DNA of 64,000 nucleotides from Morchella semilibera (Eukaryota; Ascomycota; Pezizomycetes; Pezizales; Morchellaceae): NCBI GenBank assembly GCA_009192285.1, contig WBVU01000008.1, positions 868,001 to 932,000 of the forward strand, read 5' to 3'. Shown piece by piece: positions 55,801 to 64,000 of this stretch (position 1 is its first letter; each line of letters starts with the position of its first letter). The notes under the pieces were generated by a model. It saw only the letters and a program-made list of their open reading frames with translations, ran no database searches and was not told where the DNA came from. The position numbers and the translations under genes were made by a program.

Positions 55801-56332
55801 TGTCCCGGCTTCTTGGCATCAGTCCCAAAAGTTCGGTAGTCGAAGCGCTGTCGTGGTTTTTGGAGTAATGCTAAGCGAGGAGGGGGTATGCTTGGGAGGG
55901 GGTGTCGTCTTTGGTTTCTAGGAGGTTCGATGGCGTATGGATTGGTAATATAAATAGCGGAGATGGTGGGGAGGAATACGAGGTATGGTAGCGATGGGTT
56001 TCTATGAGATTCTATGAGCGAAAGTATGAGTCATAGCGGACTGGTGGAGGAGATGTGTTAAATAGCGGAGATAGATGTTTTTCTTAGTTCTTTCTTTCTT
56101 TTCTCTTTGTCTCGTCTTCCTATTATCTCAGTCCATAGGAATTCACTTCTATTCCTAAATCATAGCTTCTCATACCACAGATTCAGTCCTCTAAGAAAAA
56201 GGAAGTCCATAGTATCCCTTGTCGTTCTCGATGGGGTCCATCCGGTCCTCACTTCTCCTGCCTTGTACTCTTGTGCCTTTGTATTTGCCTTTGCCTTCGC
56301 CGGTACTTGTACTTGTGTATTAGGGTGTCACA
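55801..56332 (+). repeat. family D LTR, partly reduced
   Basis: Starts TGTCCCGGCTTCTTGGC and runs to GTGTCACA with part of the right third missing compared with the other copies. No matching target duplication seen. Confidence 0.65.
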
Positions 56333-57096
56333 CCAGACCACTAGAGTAGTACTGTGAAGAGCTCAGAGTCCGAAACGCTAATTGCAAAGGCAGAAAGAAA
56401 CAGGGTCACTTCAGTCTAAACGTAACTAGAATCTCTGTTGTCCGATGCTAGTCCGACGAGTATAGAAAGTCGTTTGGATTGGGGTGATGCTAACACGAAG
56501 ATTGGTTCAGGAAGATATTTTCAAGAATCACCAAGAGTGTATAAAATAGAGGTAATAGATTTATATTGTTAAGACTCTTTCTTCCTCGATAATGATTTCA
56601 ACAAAGTCGACACTGTATTTATATCCCACGCAAATGTCACTCGGACTAAGAACTATTATTACAACAAATATTTGGAAGACCCAGAAGACCCTGATAATTG
56701 CCAAGGACACCAAACACCAACGCCAATATTCCCAATGCCTTTTGAGTCCCTCATGCTACATCGCGTTACTGCATGCACTCAGTTTTTGTCAGCGGGGAAG
56801 TGCCGGAGTCAGCCTACCTGATAACTCCTTGGTACCGGGCTTCGACTTCACTCGCCAACTATTTTCCTGCATCGTTATCTATCACTAAGGAGCATGGCTC
56901 AACATTAGGACTGTCAACGATTAGTAGGTACCGGAGGTGTCGGGTAGTCTTACCTTTCCCTGAGAAGTCACCATCATCAGCTTTCTCAAAACCTTCGCCG
57001 TTTGATCAGTTTTGGTCCGGTTGATCCCAAACTTGAACTGCTGCCCCCTCATAAACCCACCAGTGGCCTTAGCAGCTGTGCTGGTGCTTTGACGCT
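56333..57096. other. transposon-derived sequence, unassigned
   Basis: A TATAAAATAGAGG core near 56540 and following pyrimidine-rich sequence look LTR-like. The last 150 bases, read on the minus strand, encode STAAKATGGFMRGQQFKFG and VLRKLMMVTSQGK before a GTAAGA donor-like site, part of the sequence that Gypsy-2 entered. Confidence 0.35.
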
Positions 57097-57656
57097 TGTT
57101 ACGGGACGGGGTCGGGAGGTTCGGACAAGAACGATCTATAGCAAGAGCAGAGTCGGGCAGATAGTCCACAGAGAGTCTCTCATTTCGACGTATACGCGAA
57201 GGCACCAGTAGATGACTCAGATCACGGACATAGACAAGGGCGAAGTACGACTAGAGGCCAAGGGTCTAACCGAGGCAGGCGAGATCAGGACACGGTGTTA
57301 CCCAGGGGCACAACCGATGGCTAGGACGAGGCCACGTATATAGAACCAAGTATGTATTTTATATCAAGACAGGAGGAAGAACCAAGTTGAAGACAGAGAA
57401 CAGAAACCTAAAGAGAAAGAGTGATAACAGGAGGTTGCGTAAGGAAAAGACAAAGGAAATCCCAGTCCTTATATATAACAACCCATACTGTTGCTTACTA
57501 ATCTGTACCACGGAATCCCATAGAAACCCAAAGAGAGAATACCCATTACTCATAGCCGATCCTCATACTAATACCCGATCTGTCCAACCTGAGAAAACCC
57601 GATACAAATTACTAATCCTTCCTTCCGATTCCTAGAGCCCAAGATATGCCGTAACA
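57097..57656 (-). repeat. Gypsy-2 LTR (3' in element orientation)
   Basis: 560 bp, TGTTACGGGACGGGG to GCCGTAACA, preceded by ACGCT. The TATATATAAC stretch near 57470 is the promoter-like core in inverse orientation. Confidence 0.9.
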
Positions 57657-57677
57657 GATTACCCCCTCCTCTAGGGC

Positions 57678-59498
57678 CTAGCTCCTGCTAGGCTGATGCT
57701 TGTGTGGGTACCGACTATGAAGTTCTCGGACTTTATCGGGAGCATGCTCTAAATCCTCAGAAGGCTGCCAAGATGGTTCAGCATAGCCAACATAGCAGGT
57801 TAAGTACCAAAGCCGTCCATTACGGCGTCGGGAATTGAGGACTGCATCTACCTCCCACTCTTCCTCACCCTCGATTTTGACCGGTGGAGGTGGCGGCTGA
57901 ACTTGGCCAGGGACAGGGTCGGAGGCGGCGAGGGACAGAAGAGAAACATGAAACACCGGGTGAACCTTCATAGACCTGGGGAGAGCCAACTCATAGGCAT
58001 AGGGACTCACTACCCTCGCAATCTTATAGGGACCGATTTGTTTCCAATCTAACTTTTTGGATGGACACATGGTATGTAGATTCCGGGTAGATAGCCAAAC
58101 TCGATCTCCGACGGCGTACTTTGGACTTGGGGTGCGACGGGTATTGGCGGCTTCTTCTTGAATAGCTTGGGACCTTTTCATTTCGGCGCGAAAAAAATCA
58201 AAAACCTGGGACATATCGCGGGCCATACCATTGGCTTTATCCTCTGCAATAGTAGTTCCATGTACTAAGGGGCCGAAGGACATGCGAGGGTGTTGTCCAA
58301 AGTTCGCCTGGAAGGGAGACATATTGGTGGTTTCTGAGACATGATTATTGGCAGCGAATTCAGCAAGAGTTAAATAGCGACTCCAGTCATCCTGTTGATA
58401 GGAGACATAGGCCCGCAAATATTGTTCTATAATAGCATTCATCCGCTCAGTCTGGCCATCTGTCTGGGGGTGGAAAGCCGTCGAGTATCGGGGAGAAATT
58501 TCCAAACGAGAACAAAGCGATTTCCCAAAGTCTGAAGTGAATTGAGTTCCCCAATCTGGGACGATAGTTTCCGGTAGTCCGTGTAGTTTCCATAAGTAGT
58601 CCACGAACAAATCGGCTAGAGCAGGGGCGTTGGTTTCCTCGGTACAGGGTATCAAATGTCGCATTTTAGTCAGACGATCGACCACCACTAGGATTGCAGT
58701 AAACCCATTGCTTTCTGGCAGGCCTGTTACGAAATCCATGGAAATATCGTTCCAGGGACTAGCGGGGATCGGGAGTGGACGAAGAACCCCTTGAGGACTA
58801 TTCCGAGGGGCCTTACTTTGACGACAGAGATGACAATTCTGCACATATCGGTCGACATATTTCCTCATGGTTGGCCAGTAGTAAGTACGGGCCAAAAGTT
58901 CTAACGTCTTAGCTCGTCCGGGGTGTCCAGCAGAGGGAGCATCGTGATGTTCCTGTAATAGACGGAGCTTAAGCTCATTGGCGGCGGGTACATAGATCAA
59001 ATTTTGATATAAAAGAAGACCCTCCGGGGACACCGAGCATTCGACCAGAGAGATCTTTCGTGAATATTTTTTCTTCGTACGGAGCATGGTTAAAACTTTA
59101 CTGGGAAAACTGTCGATCTTGTAAGCTTGTGTAAATAAAACTGGCAGGGATACAATCTTTTCAGCGGGTTCATTTGCAAAAGAACCTGCTAACAAACCTA
59201 GCTTTCCTCCTAATTCCAAATTTTCCTGCTTCAAAATTATGTGGCTCTGGTGTCTCAGACGTTCATCCCCCTCCTTAGGAAGGTCTCCTGACCTTCTAGT
59301 TAAGGCATCCGGTTTTCCTCCTTGCTTTCCTGGGCGAAACTGGATAACATAATCAAAACAGGACAAATATTCAGACCATCGGGCTTGGCGGCGATTCAAA
59401 TCCCTTTTGGTCATAAAGTATTCCAAATTCTTATGGTCTGATAAGACCGTACGTAATAGGGAATTGTGCGCCCTCCAGGTAGTATTGCCATTCCCCAA
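57678..59498 (-). CDS. Gypsy-2 RNase H end, integrase and chromodomain
   Basis: 606-codon frame. Landmarks in order: [21 protein letters not shown] (RNase H end), zinc-binding region with CHLCRQSKAPRN, integrase core (MDFVTGLPESNGF, DWGTQFTSDFG, HPQTDGQTERMN), the GPYKIARVVSPYAYELALP tether-like region common in chromoviruses, and the chromodomain (YVGYAEPSWQPSEDLEHAPD). Belongs to the fossil element. Confidence 0.85.
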   Translation of the reverse strand: MGNGNTTWRAHNSLLRTVLSDHKNLEYFMTKRDLNRRQARWSEYLSCFDYVIQFRPGKQGGKPDALTRRSGDLPKEGDERLRHQSHIILKQENLELGGKLGLLAGSFANEPAEKIVSLPVLFTQAYKIDSFPSKVLTMLRTKKKYSRKISLVECSVSPEGLLLYQNLIYVPAANELKLRLLQEHHDAPSAGHPGRAKTLELLARTYYWPTMRKYVDRYVQNCHLCRQSKAPRNSPQGVLRPLPIPASPWNDISMDFVTGLPESNGFTAILVVVDRLTKMRHLIPCTEETNAPALADLFVDYLWKLHGLPETIVPDWGTQFTSDFGKSLCSRLEISPRYSTAFHPQTDGQTERMNAIIEQYLRAYVSYQQDDWSRYLTLAEFAANNHVSETTNMSPFQANFGQHPRMSFGPLVHGTTIAEDKANGMARDMSQVFDFFRAEMKRSQAIQEEAANTRRTPSPKYAVGDRVWLSTRNLHTMCPSKKLDWKQIGPYKIARVVSPYAYELALPRSMKVHPVFHVSLLSLAASDPVPGQVQPPPPPVKIEGEEEWEVDAVLNSRRRNGRLWYLTCYVGYAEPSWQPSEDLEHAPDKVRELHSRYPHKHQPSRS

Positions 59499-61563
59499 AT
59501 GCCCGAATAATTGCTAAGAGTTCCTTATCATAGATCTCATAGTTGCACTCCGCCGGGGAGTGTTTTCCAGAGAAAAAAGCAACAGGGTGTAAAATTCCTT
59601 CGTCATCGTGTTGGGATAAAATTGCGGCGGAAACATAATCGCTTGCGTCGGTTTCTACAATAATTTTTCGGTCTGGGTCGAAGTGTCTAAGGATCGGGGC
59701 CAAGGTAAAGGCTTCCTTCAGGTTCATAAATGCTTTGTCGGCTTGAGGTGACCATAGAAATTTTACCTTCTTTTTGGTCAATGCCGTGAGGGGGGACACC
59801 ACTTTGCTGTAGCCATAAATAAAACGCCGGTAGAAATTCGCGAATCCTAGAAAACACTGCACATCCTTGAGATCCTTAGGGGTTTCCCACTCGCTGACCG
59901 CTGAGATCTTTTTAGGGTCCATGCCGATGCCGATAGGGGAAATAATCATGCCTAGATACTTTGTTTCCTGAATATAGAATTCGCACTTCCGTGGTTTCAA
60001 GTGTACGTTGTTCTGTTCCAGAATTTCCATTATCCTTCGGACATGTTCCTTGTGTTGCTCCATATTATCGGAGTAGATTAGGATGTCGTCCAGGTAAGCT
60101 GTGCAAAAGTCATCCAAATAGGGGCGTAAAAGATCATTAATCCAGTGTTGAAATGCGGCGGGGGCATTGGTAAAACCAAAGGGCATAACTGGGTATTCAA
60201 AATGGCCTTGACGGGTCCGGAATGCCGTTTTCCATTCATCTCCTTCCTTAATCCGAAGTTGATGGTAGCCCCAACGAAGGTCGAGCTTAGTGTAGTATTT
60301 GGCTTTGGGATTCTGAGTCAGGGTTTTTGGGAGCAGGGGCAACGGGTGGCGATTCTTAATCATAATCTCATTCAGGCCACGATAGTCAACACAAAGGCGG
60401 AGAGATCCATCGGCTTTCTTAACAAACAAGATTGGAGTGCCGGCAGGAGACTTGGAGAAACGGATAAAACCCTTGGACAGGTTCTCCGTAATATAATCAC
60501 GAAGGGCCTGAAGCTCATTTTGGGACATATTATACATTGGCCTGAAGGGGGGTTGTTTTCCATCTTCTAGGGCAATGGCGAGATCATGTGGGCGGTGGGG
60601 CGGCAAGGTAGAAGCCGAGGATTCTAGAAACATTTTACCAAATCTGTGAAGCTCGACTGGAACATTGGCAAGATGGGGACCTGGGGGCGCAAGGACATCG
60701 TTGATCATCCGTAGCGAAGAGCATAGGAGCACGTTCCCTTCCTTGCGTGTTAGGCGGCGAAAGGGGTGAGCACCAATGGCGGCAACCTGGATCAGGGCAT
60801 GAACAGGGGAAGTCTTGGAGGTAATCCCTTGGGCGACAATAGGCTGACCGAGGGGAGAACATTGGCGGAGGCAGGGCGGGGACGAAAAGAGAACCTGGTT
60901 TTGTCGGGGCCAGAGGGTAACATCATGGTGCCTCATCCAGGGCAGCCCCAGCACGATTGGGTAGTTCCCTAACTTTGTTACAAAGAAAGGGGCATACTCG
61001 CGGTGTCCACTAATAACCAATTCCATCCTGGCAATATGAGTAATCTGGCCAGACTCAATGAGCCTGCCAGTGCCGTCGATGACTGTCAGGGCACGGGGTG
61101 TTCGGAGGGGCGTAAGGGCGAAACCATGGGCTCGAGCAAAGGCGGCATCCATAAAAGCATACCCAGAGGCCCCTGTATCAATCAGGGCATGGGTCAGGGT
61201 CGGGGAGCAGGGATCCTGGGAAACAGTGCATTCGATTACCAACTGATCATCAGTCAAACCCTCCTCTGAACTAGGAATAGCTGACATAACGAAGGCGGAT
61301 GCGGGGACTGAGGCCGGAACGATACGGGGTGCAGTAATGGGTGGCTGGGCAGGCCCCTCTGGTGTGCCAATTTTTACCAGAGGGGCTGACCTTTTAACTG
61401 CTGGCTCTGGGGTACTTGGGCCACTGCCTCGCGGCGCCAGTTGTCGAGGGTTCGGGGGTCCTGGGAGCGAGGAGCGAGATAGCGGGTCTTGGTACGGGGA
61501 ACGAAGGCAGAGGCGACGGCGATAGCTAGGTCTGTTTCGAGTTCCTTCGTATAGGTTTCCCAA
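59431..61563 (-). CDS. Gypsy-2 protease and reverse transcriptase/RNase H
   Basis: 710-codon frame: protease landmark DTGASGYAFMDAAF, reverse transcriptase landmarks FVKKADGSLRLCVDYRGLN, MPFGFTNAPAAFQHW and YLDDILIYSDN, RNase H landmarks VETDASDYVSAAILS and YDKELLAII. Typical Ty3/Gypsy order. Belongs to the fossil element. Confidence 0.85.
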   Translation of the reverse strand: MGNLYEGTRNRPSYRRRLCLRSPYQDPLSRSSLPGPPNPRQLAPRGSGPSTPEPAVKRSAPLVKIGTPEGPAQPPITAPRIVPASVPASAFVMSAIPSSEEGLTDDQLVIECTVSQDPCSPTLTHALIDTGASGYAFMDAAFARAHGFALTPLRTPRALTVIDGTGRLIESGQITHIARMELVISGHREYAPFFVTKLGNYPIVLGLPWMRHHDVTLWPRQNQVLFSSPPCLRQCSPLGQPIVAQGITSKTSPVHALIQVAAIGAHPFRRLTRKEGNVLLCSSLRMINDVLAPPGPHLANVPVELHRFGKMFLESSASTLPPHRPHDLAIALEDGKQPPFRPMYNMSQNELQALRDYITENLSKGFIRFSKSPAGTPILFVKKADGSLRLCVDYRGLNEIMIKNRHPLPLLPKTLTQNPKAKYYTKLDLRWGYHQLRIKEGDEWKTAFRTRQGHFEYPVMPFGFTNAPAAFQHWINDLLRPYLDDFCTAYLDDILIYSDNMEQHKEHVRRIMEILEQNNVHLKPRKCEFYIQETKYLGMIISPIGIGMDPKKISAVSEWETPKDLKDVQCFLGFANFYRRFIYGYSKVVSPLTALTKKKVKFLWSPQADKAFMNLKEAFTLAPILRHFDPDRKIIVETDASDYVSAAILSQHDDEGILHPVAFFSGKHSPAECNYEIYDKELLAIIRAFGEWQYYLEGAQFPITYGLIRP

Positions 61564-62000
61564 GCGAATAGGTCTTCGAGGAGAACCTCGCTACTAGTAT
61601 TGGCGGTGGCGATTTCCAAATAATGGGTGGTGGCAGCGGCTTGAGACTCGGATTCCTCCAAATCTTGTTCAAGGTCTGCAATTTTTTGAATAAGGACTTC
61701 GCAGTTGGACAGAGCGGCAGCAGTGGCGTGGCGGGAGGTTTCCAGATCGGCATTGGCGAGGGCGAGGTTGGCGACAACCTCAGCGGAGACAGGTTCCGTT
61801 ACCGTGGCGGGGGGACAATCAGGAATGTGAGCGGGGATAAAGGTAGGAGCCGGAGGGGAGAGCAAGGAAATGGTGGCCAGAGCGTCCTCAATAAGGTCGT
61901 AGGCCTGACACCATTCCGCACCATCCAGCTCGTCAGGTATGGGATATGCCCCAATGAAGGCCCGGAGGCGCTCCATCAGGGGAGCGAAATCTGAGGACAT
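61374..62000 (-). CDS. Gypsy-2 gag-like protein
   Basis: 208 residues from MSSDFAPLMERLRAFIG, with a coiled-coil-like middle (EVLIQKIADLEQDLEESES). It overlaps the start of the protease/reverse transcriptase frame; related elements use read-through or frameshifting at such overlaps. No zinc knuckle is evident. Confidence 0.6.
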   Translation of the reverse strand: MSSDFAPLMERLRAFIGAYPIPDELDGAEWCQAYDLIEDALATISLLSPPAPTFIPAHIPDCPPATVTEPVSAEVVANLALANADLETSRHATAAALSNCEVLIQKIADLEQDLEESESQAAATTHYLEIATANTSSEVLLEDLFAWETYTKELETDLAIAVASAFVPRTKTRYLAPRSQDPRTLDNWRREAVAQVPQSQQLKGQPLW

Positions 62001-62043
62001 TTGTTATTTGTTGTGCCGGTTGGTTGGGGAGGACGCAACCTAA

Positions 62044-63137
62044 TGTTACGGGACGGGGTTGGGAGGTTCGGACAAGAACGATCTATAGCAAGAGCAGAGT
62101 CGGGCAGATAGTCCACAGAGAGTCTCTGATTTTAACGTATACGTGAAGGCATCAGTAGATGACGTGGATCACGGACATAGACAAGGGCGAAGTACGATAG
62201 GAGGCCAAGGGTCTAACCGAGGCAGGCGAGATCAGGACACGGTGTTACCAAGGGGCACACTGGCAACCGATGGCTAGGACGAGGCCACGTATATAGAACC
62301 AAGTATGTATTTTATATCAAGACAGGAGGAAGAACCAAGTTGAAGACAGAGATGTCAAGGGGGCGTCAAGGGTGTAGCTTCGTTCCGCAGGGTGCGAAGT
62401 TATAACAGCAATAGAGTGGGGCAGAGGGTCCACAGGGAGTCTCTGATCGCAACGTGTAAGCGAAGATACCAGTAGATGGCTCTGGTCACAGTCATAGGGT
62501 GTGGAGTAGGTGGCAGCGATACTTCCAAGAGGGGGAAGTATGTGAGAGAAGGTAGAGAGGCAGCGATAGTCACTAGTAGAAAATAGAGACTATGATGTAT
62601 TGTAGATAGATACAGAAGACGTTGCGTAAAGAAAGAAAGAAGGAAAGGAAAGAAAGTACAGGAATAGGCACCGTTGCCTCCCTTATATACCCTTTATCCC
62701 AGAGCCAAGCCTGACTCATATCCTCACGTAACCCCAACCAGGACTCACGTTCTTGCGTAACAGAAACCCTTAGAACCTATTCTAACTCATCCCCGCCTCC
62801 TAGCTTACAATAATCCCAACCCTGCCAATCCTTCCATCCCCCCGAACCTAACATATCCATGAAAAGAGAACAGAAACCTAAAGAGAAAGGTTGATAACAG
62901 GAGGTTGCGTAAGGAAAAGACAAAAGAAAGACAAAGGAAATCCCAGTCCCTATATATAACAACCCATACTGTTGCTTACTAATCTGTACAACGGAATCCC
63001 ATAGAAACCCAAAGAGAGAATACCCATTACTCATAGCCGATCCTCATACTAATACCCGATCTGTCCAACCTGAGAAAACCCGATACAAATTACTAATCCT
63101 TCCTTCCGATTCCTAGAGCCCAAGATATGCCGTGACA
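62044..63137 (-). repeat. Gypsy-2 LTR (5' in element orientation), interrupted
   Basis: TGTTACGGGACGGGG to GCCGTGACA, followed by ACGCT. Contains the insert at 62353-62864; without it the LTR is about 580 bp. Confidence 0.85.
62353..62864 (+). repeat. solo LTR (family B) inserted in the Gypsy-2 LTR
   Basis: 512 bp from TGTCAAGGGGGCGTC to CCATGAAA with 5-bp duplications AGAGA (62348-62352 and 62865-62869). An inverse, shorter relative lies at 42854-43254. The right end is atypical for an LTR, so the exact border may be off by a few bases. Confidence 0.75.
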
Positions 63138-63142
63138 ACGCT

Positions 63143-63300
63143 CCGGAGGTTATTTTTGGGGTCGAAAATGTGTTTCTTAACTAGTGATTCCGCAACTCCG
63201 CAATCTGGCCCATACTGGTACCACTGTACCTCCTTAGGGCGCCAATTGGGAGTTTAGTAGCATAGGGAGGCTTTGCTGGTCTTCCTGTCTCCAAATCCCG
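63143..63300 (-). pseudogene. coding-like fragment split by Gypsy-2
   Basis: On the minus strand: NWRPKEVQWYQYGPDCG and ESLVKKHIFDPKNNLRS. Beyond Gypsy-2, at 56950-57090, coding-like sequence continues (STAAKATGGFMRGQQFKFG) but in another frame. Family not recognised; could be a host gene or an older element. Confidence 0.35.
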
Positions 63301-63329
63301 TAACACTCTGCTAGACACTATGAAAAATT

Positions 63330-64000
63330 AAAGATATTGGAACTCCTAAGTCGAGGTTATTATTGGCCGACCATGAGAAAATATTCAGAGCTCTACGTTC
63401 AAAGTTGCCATACTAGCCAGCAGAGTAAAGCTAGTCATGATCCTCTACAAAGAGTTCTGCGACTATTGTTGATACCGAAAGGACCTTGGACAGATGTTAC
63501 CATGGACCTTGTACAGGGCTTCAGGAAAGTTATGGTTTTAATGCTATAGTTCTGGTGGTGGATCAATTGAAAAATATGAAGCACTTTATTGCTACCATGG
63601 AGAATCTAAATACTAGTGATCTGTCTCGTCTATATCTACAACAAGTATGGAAACTTCAAGGACTAACGGAGACTATTATTTCGGATTGGGGGACACAATT
63701 TACTGCTGACTTTTGGAAAGCACTCTGCAATCGTTTCGAAATGGCCCCTCGAGACTCGACCACTTTTCACCCTCAAACCGATGGACAGATTAGAAGGAGT
63801 AATGCGATTGTGGAACAATATCTACACAACTATGTATCCTATCAACAAGATAACTGGACTGACTTTCTACCCTTGCTGAGCTTGCTAGCAATAATCACAT
63901 CTCGGAGACAACTAATATGTCTTCCTCCAAAGCAAACTATGAAACGCAATGATCCTGTTAGGAAATCCTCTCGTCCATCCAAACCATGGTGGAGTGACTC
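63330..64000 (+). pseudogene. divergent Gypsy integrase fragment, broken
   Basis: Plus-strand pieces of a Ty3/Gypsy integrase: ELLSRGYYWPTMRKY, WTDVTMDLVQGF, SDWGTQFTADFWKALCN, FHPQTDGQ and NYVSYQQDNWTDFLP. Clearly more diverged from Gypsy-1 and Gypsy-2 than those are from each other, so older; broken, with several interruptions; runs off the window edge. Confidence 0.8.

Larger units (their letters stand above)
57097..63137 (-). mobile_element. Ty3/Gypsy chromodomain LTR retrotransposon (Gypsy-2), nearly whole
   Basis: A fossil of about 6.0 kb with perfect target duplications ACGCT (57092-57096 and 63138-63142). LTRs: 57097-57656 and 62044-63137, the latter enlarged by a 512-bp foreign solo LTR. 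The two LTRs look very similar by eye, so insertion is fairly recent and later than Gypsy-1. Parts on the minus strand: gag-like, protease, reverse transcriptase, RNase H, integrase, chromodomain. It looks close to whole, with about one or two breaks. Confidence 0.9.

Noticed and set aside
1-64000. CRISPR arrays, bacterial operons, riboswitches
   Set aside because: No regularly spaced direct repeats of that kind, and the introns and gene layout are eukaryotic.

Overview
The window looks like a filamentous fungus, most likely an ascomycete with a repeat-rich, gene-poor genome; a Pezizomycete such as a truffle relative is my guess, not something shown here. The reasons are short spliceosomal introns (60-96 nt) with GT-AG ends and, in one case, a perfect TACTAAC branch site; fungal-type Ty3/Gypsy chromodomain retrotransposons, pogo and hAT transposons; TTAGGG-type motifs; and very low gene density.

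Left part (1-36 kb). This is mostly non-coding DNA with six supportable host genes. They are a four-exon beta-carbonic anhydrase (156-878, +); a two-exon lineage-specific coiled-coil protein (2579-3587, -); a three-exon beta-trefoil (ricin-B-like) protein (13762-14401, -); a nuclear-type coiled-coil protein with SUMO-interaction-like motifs (28217-29641, -); a Tyr/Gly/Cys-repeat acidic protein (31310-31918, +); and an intact 548-residue fusion of an ADP-ribosyltransferase domain with three H-type lectin domains (33140-34786, +). The first three were read by hand from splice sites and appear only as fragments in simple ORF searches. Between the genes lie many short palindromic elements, nearly all bounded by TA (MITEs, densest at 10.6-19.5 kb and again at 22.7 kb), a pogo-type transposase remnant (about 24.4-25.8 kb), and at least a dozen two-unit TTAGGG-like motifs.

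Right part (36-64 kb). This is a nested transposon island. A Gypsy element (36630-42294, TSD GCGAG) sits inside an older pogo-like transposon. Solo LTRs are nested in one another (43985-45883). A hAT transposon (about 46.7-51.7 kb) lies with a TET/JBP-like 2-oxoglutarate dioxygenase gene that itself holds a solo LTR. A second pogo remnant follows. A second, nearly whole Gypsy element (57097-63137, TSD ACGCT) has a foreign solo LTR in one of its own LTRs, and a divergent Gypsy integrase fragment runs off the right edge.

The genes do not form an operon or obvious pathway. The two carbohydrate-binding-fold proteins (beta-trefoil and ADP-ribosyltransferase/H-lectin) fit a secreted or cytosolic fungal defence arsenal, but that is inference. 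The most unusual gene is the ADP-ribosyltransferase/H-lectin fusion.
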